Notes: generated by a model from the sequence alone, not told the origin. Counted from the stretch's first letter, positions 1-9,165 are shown. The stretch: 27,658 bases of DNA from JBOICV01 sp050740255 (GCA_050740255.1 JBOICV010000135.1:1-27658); one strand, 5' to 3'. Program-made: numbers and translations.

Positions 1-2540
1 GTCTGCGCCGCGGAAGGCGACATCGGCGGCGGTGCTCCCGGCTTGCGATTGGGCATACGCGGCATGCCGACGAAACCGATCGCCATCTGCTCTTCCATCG
101 TCTTGATCTGCTCTTCGCTGTAACCAAGCCCCGTCAGGATTTCCGGAGTGTGTTCACCCACCAGCAGCGGGCGGCCCTGTATCTTTCCCGGTGTGTCGGA
201 AAGATCGAACAACAGGCCCACCTGATCCAGCTTGCCAACCACCGGATGCGGATAAGACACCACCCACTTGCGTTGCTGAAATTCCCGATCGTCGTGCAGT
301 TTTCGGGAAAAATCCTCGGCCACGATCTCGACCGGCACGCCGGCCTTGTCGAATTCCGCGAACCACTCCTGCGCGGTATGCGCCTTCATTCGCTCCTCGA
401 TAAACGCGGACAGCGCTGCGTCGTTCTGCTTACGCGCTTCTGGCGTGGCGAAGCGCGGATCGGTGACCAGCTTGGGCACGCGCAGCACGGCAAACAACTC
501 ATCCCAGTGGTCCTGCGTAACGAGTACGAAGCATAGCCAGCCCTGTTTGGTCTCGTAGACGCGGTGGCCGGCGGAATAGCCGAGCTGTTGCGCATCAATA
601 TGCGGCCGCTCGAAACCCTTGCCTTGCGGTGTGGCCACGGCATAACTCGTATTGAGCAGCGCGGCGTTGATGATGGAGGTATCTACCATCTGGCCCTCGC
701 CGGTGCGGTCACGGTGATATAGCGCCTGAATTACCGCCACCGCCGACAGAAAGCCGTTACCGGTATCGCCGAAGCTGGTGAAGCTCCACAGCGGCTTGCC
801 GCCGCGCGCCATGCCGCCGTCTTCGTATTGAATACCGGACAAGCAGGCCCCGGTCTGGTCGTTGCCAGGTAATCCGGAACGCTCGCCGGTTTCGAAACCG
901 CGGGTGTGACAGTAAATCAGTTTCGGATTGATCTTCTTGAGGCTCTCGTAATCTATCTTCAGACGTTCGGCCGCGTCGTAGCGCATGTTGTGATGCACGA
1001 CGTCGGCCTTGGCCACGAGCTTCAGGAAGATTTCCATCGCGCGCGGGTCTTTCAGATTCAGAGTAATGCTCTTCTTGCCGCGGTTCGCCATATAGGCGAT
1101 GTGTACGCGATGCCAGAATAGATCGAACAGACCGTTGATCTTGATGACCTTGGCGCCCAGGTCCGATAGCAGTTGCGTACCGAAGGGTCCGGCGATCGCC
1201 AAGCCGAGATCCAGTACCGTGATGCCCTCCAGCGGAGGCCGCCCCCCTCCAACCTCCCCCCGCAAGCGGGGGGAGACTTTCCGTGCCCCCTCCCCCGCTT
1301 GCGGGGAAGGGCCGGGGTGGGGGCGCGCAGCTTCGGCTTTGACTTCCGCCGTGTGCTGTCCGACCTTGGGCGCGGGGCCGCCGGGTTTGGACGGGTTGGC
1401 GCTCATCTTGTAAGCGACGCCGACGGTGCGAATCGCGCCGAGTTCCGGATCCTTCGTTTCAACGACGCAGCCGTCCTTAAGGAACAGCGGGTCCGCCAGT
1501 GAATCCTCCGGCGAGCGCACCGGCTGCATCGTCATCTCGGCGGTCGCGGCCGCGTCGGTCCATTCCTTCGCGGTGAACTTCTTGATCGCTTCGGCAAGAA
1601 TCGGCTGGTAGTGCGCCATGACCAACAATTCTTCCGGCCCGGTCCCGAAACGATCCGGATCGTTTTGCACCGTCAGATCCGGCGATGAATTCAGCGTGTC
1701 GCCCGCGGAGGCCTGCATGATGAAGCGCGGATTCGGCACCCAGTTGTGTATCCACTTACCGTCTTTACACTCGAAGTGGCCCTTGGGCGAACGGCTGCCG
1801 AGTATCCAGGAATCGAAGCCCGGCTCGTCAATCTTCTCCGCGCGCTGCCATACACCGGCGCCACCGGCCAGCGCACCTTGCAGCAGAGATGTCTCGACCC
1901 ACTGGCCCTTGCCGCTATGCTCACGCGCACGCAATGCCGCGTTGATGCCCACGCTCGCGGCAAAAAACGCGCCGAGGCTGGGCCAGTACGAGGCCGGGAA
2001 TAGCGGACCCGGCCGCGCCGGTCCCTGCACCCAGTCATAAGGAATGTCGAGGTCCGGAAAAGGGTCGGGGCGACCGGCGAGATGATTCAGCGCACCTTCC
2101 GGCCAGCCGCGCTGTTCCCACTGCAAACCGGTGCGCGCGGCAACCAGGGCGTCATAGGCCGGGCGATCAGAGTGCTTGTTGTTCCGGCCATAACCGGTGA
2201 TGGAGCAGTAAATCAGGCGTGGGTTCAGCTTAGCCAGCGCCGCGTAGTCAATGCCGAGCTTCTCGGTAGTACCGGGCGCATAGCTCTCAATCAGCACGTC
2301 GGCGGACTTGACCAGCGACAGGAAGCTGTCCTTGTCCGCCGCGTTCTTGAGATCGAACACGGCACTGCGCTTGCCGCGCTGCCAGACCTTGTAGCCGAGC
2401 TGGCCGCGAAAGGGGTCGCCACCGGGCGGTTCAATCTTGATCACGTCCGCGCCGTGGTCGCCCATCAGCATGGCCGTCATGGGACCGGCAATGCCCCAGG
2501 TCAGATCGAGAACGCGGATACCGCTGAGAACCCCAGCCAT
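1..2540 (-). CDS. Two-domain CaiB/BaiF family (class III) CoA-transferase, 3' end cut by window
   Basis: Open reading frame of 846 codons from the ATG at 2540 to the left edge with no stop; I followed the frame through and it is uninterrupted. It holds two complete CaiB/BaiF units. Domain 1 (about residues 1-400) starts with GIRVLDLTWGIAGP and domain 2 (about 434-846) with GITVLDLGLAIAGP. The family moves CoA between acyl groups through an aspartyl-CoA intermediate, or racemises 2-methylacyl-CoA. The expected aspartate is present in domain 2 (GQMVDTS, D620), but domain 1 has glutamate there (GQWVETS, E216), so the halves may not be equivalent. The domains are joined by about 30 residues encoded by an interspersed repeat. 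The start lies 36 nt after the amidohydrolase stop, so the two are probably one operon. Substrate unknown; CoA activation of a steroid-derived acid or 2-methylacyl-CoA racemisation are guesses. The family is secure. Confidence 0.88.
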   Translation of the reverse strand, partial: MAGVLSGIRVLDLTWGIAGPMTAMLMGDHGADVIKIEPPGGDPFRGQLGYKVWQRGKRSAVFDLKNAADKDSFLSLVKSADVLIESYAPGTTEKLGIDYAALAKLNPRLIYCSITGYGRNNKHSDRPAYDALVAARTGLQWEQRGWPEGALNHLAGRPDPFPDLDIPYDWVQGPARPGPLFPASYWPSLGAFFAASVGINAALRAREHSGKGQWVETSLLQGALAGGAGVWQRAEKIDEPGFDSWILGSRSPKGHFECKDGKWIHNWVPNPRFIMQASAGDTLNSSPDLTVQNDPDRFGTGPEELLVMAHYQPILAEAIKKFTAKEWTDAAATAEMTMQPVRSPEDSLADPLFLKDGCVVETKDPELGAIRTVGVAYKMSANPSKPGGPAPKVGQHTAEVKAEAARPHPGPSPQAGEGARKVSPRLRGEVGGGRPPLEGITVLDLGLAIAGPFGTQLLSDLGAKVIKINGLFDLFWHRVHIAYMANRGKKSITLNLKDPRAMEIFLKLVAKADVVHHNMRYDAAERLKIDYESLKKINPKLIYCHTRGFETGERSGLPGNDQTGACLSGIQYEDGGMARGGKPLWSFTSFGDTGNGFLSAVAVIQALYHRDRTGEGQMVDTSIINAALLNTSYAVATPQGKGFERPHIDAQQLGYSAGHRVYETKQGWLCFVLVTQDHWDELFAVLRVPKLVTDPRFATPEARKQNDAALSAFIEERMKAHTAQEWFAEFDKAGVPVEIVAEDFSRKLHDDREFQQRKWVVSYPHPVVGKLDQVGLLFDLSDTPGKIQGRPLLVGEHTPEILTGLGYSEEQIKTMEEQMAIGFVGMPRMPNRKPGAPPPMSPSAAQ
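1242..1326. repeat. Interspersed palindromic repeat lying in frame inside the CaiB gene
   Basis: GC-rich repeat with two inverted halves (CCCCGCAAGCGGGG near 1257-1272 and CCCCCGCTTGCGGGG near 1290-1305) flanked by CCCTCC/GGGTGGGGG tracts. The same arrangement occurs between genes at 14772-14819. Read on the minus strand it encodes a low-complexity linker rich in Pro, Gly, Arg and Glu (beginning RPHPGPSPQAGEG) that joins the two CoA-transferase domains without a stop or frameshift. Confidence 0.85.
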
Positions 2541-2576
2541 TTTTATACCTGATTGCTTTGCGTAGATCGCTACGTA

Positions 2577-3680
2577 TTACCCTAGACCGAAAGTGCGCGA
2601 GGCATTGGTAGACGTAATCTTGATGCGATCTTTCTCCGGAATGCCGGCCTCCGCGAACTGACTGACTACCTGCTTGCGCGAATGCGGCCAGCAAGTGGCC
2701 GGGTGCGGAAAATCGGTGGACCAGTACAGGCAATCAGGGCCGAAATAGTCATAGCAGAGCTTGAGACCCTGCGGCTCGTACATGAAGGTGGCACCGCACT
2801 GCTGGCGGAAAGTGTCGCTGGGCGGCTGATTCACGCCTGGAAATTCGTAGTGCGCATGCATGCGTGGATCGAGCAGTGCCTGGAAGAACCACGGCAGCCA
2901 GCCCAGACCGGGCTCGACGAACAGCACGCGCAGCTTCGGATACTTCTCGAGCGTGCCCGTGAGTATCCACATGCAGATGGTTTCAGCAAGCGGTGCCCAG
3001 GGTAGCGCGGTAAAAATTCCCTTCTGTGGCGTCGGATCGCGGCGGAATACGTCCCACAGCGAAGCACGCAGATCGAGGTGGTTAAGAATGGTCAGATTGG
3101 TTTCCTCAAGCAACTTCCACAACGGCACATAGCGCTTGTCATAGAAATCCGGCAGGCCGAGATCTGAGGGAAACGGCGTCAGTTGCACGCAGCGCGCCTT
3201 CTTGTCGCGCGCCAGGCGCTCGACTTCCTTGACGGCGAAATCGATGTCGTAGAGCGGCAACTGATAGGCCGTCATCAGCCGTACCGGATCGTAGGCCGCA
3301 AAGTCACCCATGGCGTTGTTGTAGCCTTGGAATACCTCCTTCCAGTCGTCACCCATCAGCGCCGGGTTGACGATCTTGGCGCCGGCGAGCTCGGGGAAAA
3401 TCACTTCGGCATAGACCCCGTCGAGATCCATCGCCTTGAGCTTACCCTCAGGGTTGAAGTGGCCAGGATCCTTGGCCGCCTCCGGATCGACGAAGTCCTC
3501 GAGGCGTAACTGCGGCTGGCCTCCGCGCAGAACTTTGGCGCCGTATTCTTCGGCTTTCTTATTGGCCTCGTCCCATACCGGATGCAGTTCCTTGCGCAGA
3601 CGCGCCTTGACCCACTCGTCGGTGAAGTGGACGTGGGAGTCAACCGAAATCAAACGCTCTTGAGCCAATACGGCGGTCAT
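2577..3680 (-). CDS. Amidohydrolase family protein (COG2159-like metal-dependent hydrolase/decarboxylase)
   Basis: 367 aa. The start at 3680 is chosen because GGAGG lies 8 nt upstream; a GTG nine codons earlier has no such site. The N-terminal HxH metal motif is in VDSHVHF (H16, H18), and the conserved late Asp is in STDFPHPAT (D323), as in the TIM-barrel amidohydrolase-2 family, which includes aminocarboxymuconate-semialdehyde decarboxylase and related hydrolases/decarboxylases. Length is normal for the family. No signal peptide, so cytoplasmic. It sits 36 nt upstream of the double CaiB gene and probably shares a transcript with it. Its substrate cannot be read from sequence; hydrolysis or decarboxylation of a steroid ring-cleavage product is possible by context only. 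Confidence 0.82.
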   Translation of the reverse strand: MTAVLAQERLISVDSHVHFTDEWVKARLRKELHPVWDEANKKAEEYGAKVLRGGQPQLRLEDFVDPEAAKDPGHFNPEGKLKAMDLDGVYAEVIFPELAGAKIVNPALMGDDWKEVFQGYNNAMGDFAAYDPVRLMTAYQLPLYDIDFAVKEVERLARDKKARCVQLTPFPSDLGLPDFYDKRYVPLWKLLEETNLTILNHLDLRASLWDVFRRDPTPQKGIFTALPWAPLAETICMWILTGTLEKYPKLRVLFVEPGLGWLPWFFQALLDPRMHAHYEFPGVNQPPSDTFRQQCGATFMYEPQGLKLCYDYFGPDCLYWSTDFPHPATCWPHSRKQVVSQFAEAGIPEKDRIKITSTNASRTFGLG

Positions 3681-3782
3681 AACGACATCCTCCGTGCTGC
3701 TGCGCACCTGGGCCGGAACTCCGGCGCGTTCAATCTAACCTTACTCGCGGGGTGGGCGCTGCCGCCTGCTGCAAAAGGATGA

Positions 3783-3825
3783 GGGGACGCGCTGGCGAAG
3801 CCACAGTGTGGCTTCGCGCGTCCCC
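3783..3825 (-). terminator. Strong hairpin after the RND transporter gene, candidate terminator
   Basis: A perfect 11-bp inverted repeat with a 1-nt centre (3795-3817) is extended by a second 8-bp pair, GGGGACGC (3783-3790) with GCGTCCCC (3818-3825), with a 4-nt bulge on one side. On the minus strand it is followed by a short T-rich stretch (TCATCCTTTT). It lies between the RND stop at 3970 and the amidohydrolase start at 3680, so it could end the YCF48-RND transcript. The T-run is weak. The rest of this 289-nt gap shows no gene. Confidence 0.5.
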
Positions 3826-3969
3826 GAACGCTGAAGGCAGGATGCCGCAAGCCGGGGTTCTTGGCGAGGCAGGGATGCCGAGCCTAGAACCACCCGCGAG
3901 TGTTGTCCGCGAGCGGGCGCGCCCGGGAGTGCTCGCCGACAGTCCTCTGTCCGTTCAGCACGCAACCGT

Positions 3970-6540
3970 CTAGGCCCGCTGCTGCGCGGCCTGTGCTTCG
4001 GTGCCCGGCACGCGATAAAACCAGGCGCCCAGCGCCGGCAGCAAGCAGACTGCACCGAGCATGTTCACCAGGAACATGAAGGACAGCAGCAGGCCCATAT
4101 CGCCCTGGAATTTCAATGCCGACAGCGTCCAGGTGCCAACGCCGATGGACATCGTGATCGCGGTGAAGACTGCCGCACTGCCACGCTGACGCATGGCTTC
4201 GTAAAACGCTTGCTGGAAGGGTGAGCCGTTGTCCTTCATCTCGTGCTGGATGCGCTCAAACAGATAAATACCGTAGTCGACGCCCACGCCGACACCCAGT
4301 GCAATCACCGGCAGGGTTGCGACCTTGAGGCCAATGCCTAGCCCCGCCATTAGCGCATTGCAGAAGATGGAGACCATGGTCAGCGGCACCAGCACGCACA
4401 GCGTCGCCCTGACCGAGCGGAAGGTAAGCAGGCATAGCAGCGTCAAGGCGCCGAAAATCGCCAGCAGCATCGTCTCCTCCGCCGCCGCTACTGCCTCGTT
4501 GGTTGCCGCCATCACGCCGACATTGCCCGTCGCCAGACGCAAATTGACGCCGTCAACGGGGTTATCCTTGATGAAGCGCTTTATCTCGCTGATGGCGTGG
4601 GCGATGGTGGTGCCGTCATGATCCTCCATGAAGATGATGACCTGAATCGCCTTGCAGCCCTCGTTGTTCAGACCGAGATTGGGATCGAAGGCCTTGGAGC
4701 CGGCCGACAAACCGACTTCGGTGCGCGGCAGCGCGCGCCAGCGCGGATTGCCCTCGCTGAACGCCGAGATCACGAGCTTGCCGATACCCGCGACGCTGGT
4801 CACTGAACGAACGCCTTCCACGCCGCGTACGAACAACTCGAAACGCTCCATAAGATTGATCACCGGATACTGCAGGCAGGAGTCACCCTGAAACTCCTTC
4901 GCCTCGGCAATCACCATCAGCACGTCCACGCCGATGTTGTAGGTGCTCGCGATCGACATGCCGTCGCGGTTGTAGCGTGAGTCTTTGTGCAGCTCCGGCA
5001 CACCCTGCCCAGAATCGCCAATCACCAAACCTCGCGACAACCAGGTAGTGACCCCCAGCAGCGCAATACAGATTCCGAACACTACCAGCGCTCGCTTGGG
5101 CTCGGCGCAGGAGGCGATGGCGCGCCAAAGACGGTCCGCGCGCCCTGAATCCGACGTAGCCGTGTGGCGCCGACTGGATTCCTCCAGTTTCAGATGGGTC
5201 AGGATGATTGGCAGAATCATCTTGTTGGTGATGATCATCAGCAGCACGCCAAGGCAGGCGGTGACGCCCAGCTCGTGCACGATCGGGATATCAATGACCA
5301 TGATGACCGCGAAGCCGAGCGCATTGGTCAGCAGCGCCACCGCGCCGGGCACGAACAACTTGCAGAACGACGCGTGCGCGGCCTGAACCGAATCGGCGCC
5401 GGCAACCACTTCATGCCGCCAGGCATTGGTCATCTGCACCGCATGCGATACACCGATCGAAAAGATCAGGAAGGGCACGAGGATGGACATCGGGTCGATA
5501 CCGAAGCCGATCAGCGGCAGTATGCCGATGAGCCATAGCACCGGCAGTAACGCCACCACGATCGCCACCGCAGTCGTGCGGATGGAGCGGGTATACATGT
5601 ACAGCAGCGCGAGCGTGATCACAAAGGCTAGCGCGAAGAAGCCAAAGACGCCGATCAGGCCCTGAATCACATCCCCCAGCAGTTGCGCGAAACCCTGGAT
5701 GTTGACCTCGACCTCAGGGTTGTAGTCGGGGTTGTCCACCACCTCTACGCTGACGTCATCGCCGGCGATGGCCACCGGCTCGCTGCCATCGGGCGGCTGC
5801 GCGTAAAACGTCTGGATGCCCTGCATCCAGCCGAAATCGACGAAACCCTCGGCAACGGTATCGCCGCTCTTGAACGGCGGTTGATCGTCTTGCAGTTTGT
5901 AAACGTACTTCTTCGGATTCTCGAAGCGCCCGCGCAGGTCATTCAGCTTCATGATGACCGTCTGGTAGAAGCGCGCCGCGACCTCCGGTTCGCCGACGTC
6001 AACTTCCTGCAGATCGGCGCGAATCATCGCGCCCTTGCCGTCGTTGGCGACCAGCAAGCCGATCTGGCCCGATAGCCCGACGTTCTTGCGGACCAGCGCG
6101 AGTTCCTCGGGCAGCGCGGAGTAGCGGGCCGGCACCACCGGCTCGCCGTTGAAGCCGTATTCGGTTATCTCGATATACCAGGTGCCGGCCGTGAACAGCG
6201 ACGACACCTTGGTGCGGTTGATGCCGGGAATGAAAAAAACCTCGTCGGTGGCCTTCTGCAGTGCATCCATGAAGGGTTTGTTGTAGATGTCGCCTTCACC
6301 TTTCCAGCGCAGATTTACGAGCAGCATGTTGGCGCCCGAGAAATCCCGCATGTAGTCGAACATGGTGCGCATGTATTCATGCTTCACCGGAATCAGCTTG
6401 AGGAAACCCGGGTCGAGCTTTACGTTGGTCGCGCTCCAGCCGAAGAACGCCGTCATGACGGCGAACACCACCGACAGGATGTGCCGGCGGCCGATGACGA
6501 CATCGGCAACGGCTTTGACGAAACGGTCAAGGCGGCTCAT
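3970..6540 (-). CDS. MMPL/RND-family transporter (COG1033-like)
   Basis: 856 aa with the RND duplication: a membrane segment near residues 20-37, a large extracytoplasmic loop to about 285, a block of five helices beginning LIGVFGFFALAFVITLALLYMYT, a seventh segment (ALVVFGICIALLGVTTWLS), a second loop and a final helix block. The conserved helix motif GVGVDYGIYLFE in the second half is typical of MMPL/hopanoid-associated RND proteins, with a matching FSIGVSHAVQM in the first half. It is an inner-membrane proton-driven carrier of hydrophobic molecules by family. The start codon overlaps the YCF48 stop by 4 nt (ATGA), so the two are translationally coupled. RND/YCF48 pairs are common in proteobacterial lipid and steroid degradation loci, suggesting transport of steroid or another hydrophobic compound; direction unknown. 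Confidence 0.9.
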   Translation of the reverse strand: MSRLDRFVKAVADVVIGRRHILSVVFAVMTAFFGWSATNVKLDPGFLKLIPVKHEYMRTMFDYMRDFSGANMLLVNLRWKGEGDIYNKPFMDALQKATDEVFFIPGINRTKVSSLFTAGTWYIEITEYGFNGEPVVPARYSALPEELALVRKNVGLSGQIGLLVANDGKGAMIRADLQEVDVGEPEVAARFYQTVIMKLNDLRGRFENPKKYVYKLQDDQPPFKSGDTVAEGFVDFGWMQGIQTFYAQPPDGSEPVAIAGDDVSVEVVDNPDYNPEVEVNIQGFAQLLGDVIQGLIGVFGFFALAFVITLALLYMYTRSIRTTAVAIVVALLPVLWLIGILPLIGFGIDPMSILVPFLIFSIGVSHAVQMTNAWRHEVVAGADSVQAAHASFCKLFVPGAVALLTNALGFAVIMVIDIPIVHELGVTACLGVLLMIITNKMILPIILTHLKLEESSRRHTATSDSGRADRLWRAIASCAEPKRALVVFGICIALLGVTTWLSRGLVIGDSGQGVPELHKDSRYNRDGMSIASTYNIGVDVLMVIAEAKEFQGDSCLQYPVINLMERFELFVRGVEGVRSVTSVAGIGKLVISAFSEGNPRWRALPRTEVGLSAGSKAFDPNLGLNNEGCKAIQVIIFMEDHDGTTIAHAISEIKRFIKDNPVDGVNLRLATGNVGVMAATNEAVAAAEETMLLAIFGALTLLCLLTFRSVRATLCVLVPLTMVSIFCNALMAGLGIGLKVATLPVIALGVGVGVDYGIYLFERIQHEMKDNGSPFQQAFYEAMRQRGSAAVFTAITMSIGVGTWTLSALKFQGDMGLLLSFMFLVNMLGAVCLLPALGAWFYRVPGTEAQAAQQRA

Positions 6541-7634
6541 GGCCGCTCTCCGGCGGCAGATGAATCCTTATCGAAGGTCAGGCGCCGTACCCCCCCTTCG
6601 CCCGTGGTCAGCCATTCAGTCTCGCTTAACGGCAGTACGCCGGCGAGCAGACGCCGCTCGCCACGGGAGCTGCGCGTAAAGCTCACCCCGTCATCGTGCG
6701 ATATCAGAACGGTATTGCCGTCACCGATCAGCACCGCTTCACCCTTCCCGGTGACTGCTCCGCCGAATAGCGACGTGGCTTCGGGAATCTCGCTCTTCTT
6801 CCAGTTCTGACCGAAATCCTGGCTGCGGAACGCGTTGCCGCGCATGCCGAATACCACCAGCGTATTCGAGGGCAGCGAAAGTATTCCGAAGAAAGAGCCG
6901 GGATAGACCTCGGGAAGCTGTTGCCAGGTCTCGCCGTTATCAGTGGAACGCAGCATCAAACCCTTCTCGCCCACCAGCAGCAGCGCGCCGTTACTGGCGC
7001 GCGTCATCGCGTTGAGATGACGATCGGCGATACCGCTGCCGGCGTTGGCAAACGGATCGGCGTCGGCTGCGGCAGGGCTGGGCGCTTCATTTTTCGCCAC
7101 CGACAGCGGCTGCCAGGTCTGCCCCTGGTCGCTGGAAACCACGAACAAACCGAACCCGCCGAACGCGAAAATCTTGCCGTCGTAGGGCCCGGCGATACCA
7201 AGCAATGGATCGGACCGCTCAGTGCTGAAAACGACTTCTCTCCAGGTTTCGCCGCGATCCTCGCTACGAAGAATCCAGCCGTCATGCCCCACCGCCAGCG
7301 CCACACCATCGCCAACGATGGCAACCTGCGTTAACAGCGAACCGCGCTGCGGCTCGATCTTGGCCTGTTTCCAGGGGCCGCGAGAATCGTCCGCATAGAG
7401 GATATGACCCAGCTCGCCGACGGCGATCAGCCGGCTACCGTCGCGCGCGAGGCCATTGATCTGGAGCCCATCAGGCTCGATTTGCGTCGGCGGGAACGGC
7501 GGGTTGGGACGTGGCGAGAACGAGTAGACCGCCGCCGCCAACACGAGCGATACCACAAGATAGGCCGGCCAGCTGCCAAAAGCCGAGCCTTCATCGCGTC
7601 GGCCAGCCGCCGCGCTGCGCGCAGTTTTACTCAT
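6537..7634 (-). CDS. YCF48-related beta-propeller protein, membrane anchored
   Basis: 365 aa. Residues about 23-42 (WPAYLVVSLVLAAAVYSFS) form one N-terminal membrane anchor with a charged cytoplasmic side, so the rest should face the periplasm. It contains at least five Asp-box/BNR-type repeats: GWILRSEDRGETW, LFVVSSDQGQTW, LMLRSTDNGETW, NAFRSQDFGQNW and TVLISHDDGVSF. These are the blades of a YCF48/photosystem II assembly-factor-like propeller. The gene is coupled to the RND gene by an ATGA overlap, pointing to an accessory subunit of that transporter. The family is clear; the exact role is inferred. Confidence 0.87.
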   Translation of the reverse strand: MSKTARSAAAGRRDEGSAFGSWPAYLVVSLVLAAAVYSFSPRPNPPFPPTQIEPDGLQINGLARDGSRLIAVGELGHILYADDSRGPWKQAKIEPQRGSLLTQVAIVGDGVALAVGHDGWILRSEDRGETWREVVFSTERSDPLLGIAGPYDGKIFAFGGFGLFVVSSDQGQTWQPLSVAKNEAPSPAAADADPFANAGSGIADRHLNAMTRASNGALLLVGEKGLMLRSTDNGETWQQLPEVYPGSFFGILSLPSNTLVVFGMRGNAFRSQDFGQNWKKSEIPEATSLFGGAVTGKGEAVLIGDGNTVLISHDDGVSFTRSSRGERRLLAGVLPLSETEWLTTGEGGVRRLTFDKDSSAAGERP

Positions 7635-7806
7635 GACTCACTCCCTTAGTGTGCATCCTGCACAAGAACGCGCCCTCCGTGGCGCGACTTTCAAAATAAA
7701 CGAAGCTCTTTACTTGCCCGCCGCTCCGTGCGCGACTCTCCGGTCGCTGGCTTGGCGCAGTCTCGCCCGGCTGCAAGCGCCAAAGCAAGCACCGCCGGCA
7801 CTCAAG

Positions 7807-9015
7807 TCACACGGTCAACTCGAATAGCGCTGCGGCGCCCATGCCGCCGCCGATACACATCGTCACGACCGCGTAACGCTCGCCGCGACGCCGGCCCTCG
7901 ATGAGCGCATGCCCCACCATACGTGCGCCGGACATACCGAAAGGATGGCCAATACTGATCGCGCCGCCATTTACATTCAGCCGGTCGTGCGGAATGCCGA
8001 GCTTGTCCCGGCAATAAATCACCTGGCAGGCAAAGGCCTCATTTAGCTCCCATAGGCCGATGTCCGACACTTTCAATCTGTGCTTCTGCAAGAGCTTCGG
8101 CACCGCGAACACCGGGCCGATACCCATCTCGTCAGGCTTGCATCCGGCGACTGCGCAACCGCGATAAATACCCAGCGGCGCCAGATCGCGTTTCTGCGCT
8201 TCTGCGCGGCTCATCAACAGCGCGGCAGCGGCGCCATCCGAAAGCTGCGAGGCATTGCCGGCGGTGATGTGCCGCCCCTGCTTGACCCAATGCCCGTCCT
8301 TCCACACCGGCTTCAATGCGGCAAGGCTTTCCAGCGTCGTATCCGGCCGGTTGCCCTCATCCTTACTCAGCGTGACGGATTGTTTTTCAGTCGGCTTGCC
8401 TTCCTTGTCGAACAACTGCTTTTGCGCAAGGAGCGGCACGATCTCTTCAGCAAAACGGCCTGCCGCCTGGGCAGCAGCGGTGCGCTGCTGGCTTTCCAGC
8501 GAATACTCATCCTGCGCAATTCGTGAAATGCCGTAGCGCTCCGCTACCAGCTCGGCCGTTTCGATCATCGGGATATAAGCGGTCGGTTCCGCTGCAATCA
8601 CCGCCTCGGACTGGAAGCGGTAGTTGTTCTTGTACTTATTCTGTACCAGCGAGATGGACTCGACGCCGCCCGCTGCGACGACGTTCTGCTCTCCGACCAT
8701 GATGTTCTTGGCGGCGATGGCGATCGACATCAAGCCGGATGAGCACTGCCGGTCCAGTGTCATGCCCGGCACGGTGTCCGGCAGCCCGGCGGTATAGGCG
8801 CAGAGCCGGCCCAGGTTATAAGCCTGCGTACCCTGCTGCGCAGCGGCGCCGATCAACACGTCATCCACTTCGCGCGGAGCCACTTGCGCGCGCTCGAGCA
8901 CGGCTTTGATGACATGGCCGCCGAGTACCGGCGCTTCGGTGTCGTTATATGCGCCGCGATAAGCCTTGCCAATCGCGGTGCGGGCGACGGAAACAATCAC
9001 AGCCTCGTTTATCAC
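7807..9015 (-). CDS. Acetyl-CoA acyltransferase (thiolase II family)
   Basis: 402 aa from a GTG at 9015 preceded by GGAGAG at a good distance; a TTG four codons upstream is possible but less likely. All catalytic residues are present: acylated cysteine in LDRQCSSG (C91), NEAF motif, GHPFGMSG histidine (H357) and the C-terminal CIGGG cysteine (C387). It cleaves 3-ketoacyl-CoA to release acetyl- or propionyl-CoA. It follows the MaoC dehydratase and IpdF in the transcription direction, giving a dehydratase-dehydrogenase-thiolase set for beta-oxidation. It is a different subgroup from FadA6 at 14821. Whether it acts on a steroid side chain, as FadA5 does, or on ring-cleavage products cannot be told. 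Confidence 0.9.
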   Translation of the reverse strand: MINEAVIVSVARTAIGKAYRGAYNDTEAPVLGGHVIKAVLERAQVAPREVDDVLIGAAAQQGTQAYNLGRLCAYTAGLPDTVPGMTLDRQCSSGLMSIAIAAKNIMVGEQNVVAAGGVESISLVQNKYKNNYRFQSEAVIAAEPTAYIPMIETAELVAERYGISRIAQDEYSLESQQRTAAAQAAGRFAEEIVPLLAQKQLFDKEGKPTEKQSVTLSKDEGNRPDTTLESLAALKPVWKDGHWVKQGRHITAGNASQLSDGAAAALLMSRAEAQKRDLAPLGIYRGCAVAGCKPDEMGIGPVFAVPKLLQKHRLKVSDIGLWELNEAFACQVIYCRDKLGIPHDRLNVNGGAISIGHPFGMSGARMVGHALIEGRRRGERYAVVTMCIGGGMGAAALFELTV

Positions 9016-9033
9016 TCTTCTCTCCAATACAAA

Positions 9034-9147
9034 TTCCCCTCCCCTTGCGGTAGAGCCTGTCCTGAGCTCGTCGAAGGAGGGTCAGGGGGAGGGGTAACGC
9101 GCCACAACACCCCCCCTTAATCCCTCCCCTCAAGTGGGAGGGAAACA
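9034..9147. repeat. Interspersed GC-rich repeats between thiolase and MaoC genes
   Basis: Two adjacent units. The first (9034-9095) has the form CCCCTCCCCTTGCGG, then GAGCCTGTCCTGAGC, TCGTCGAAGGAGGG and GGGGGAGGGG, and closely matches the repeat inside the fused acyl-CoA dehydrogenase gene at 11790-11880. The second (about 9110-9145) is the CCCTCCCCTCAAGTGGGAGGG palindrome type. They fill the 150-nt gap. Confidence 0.8.
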
Positions 9148-9165
9148 AAAAATTTGCGGCGACAC

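Noticed and set aside
1242..1326. Possible frameshift or assembly error joining two CaiB genes
   Set aside because: I checked the frame codon by codon across the repeat and both domains and found no stop or shift; a true fusion is the simpler reading, though reads should be checked.
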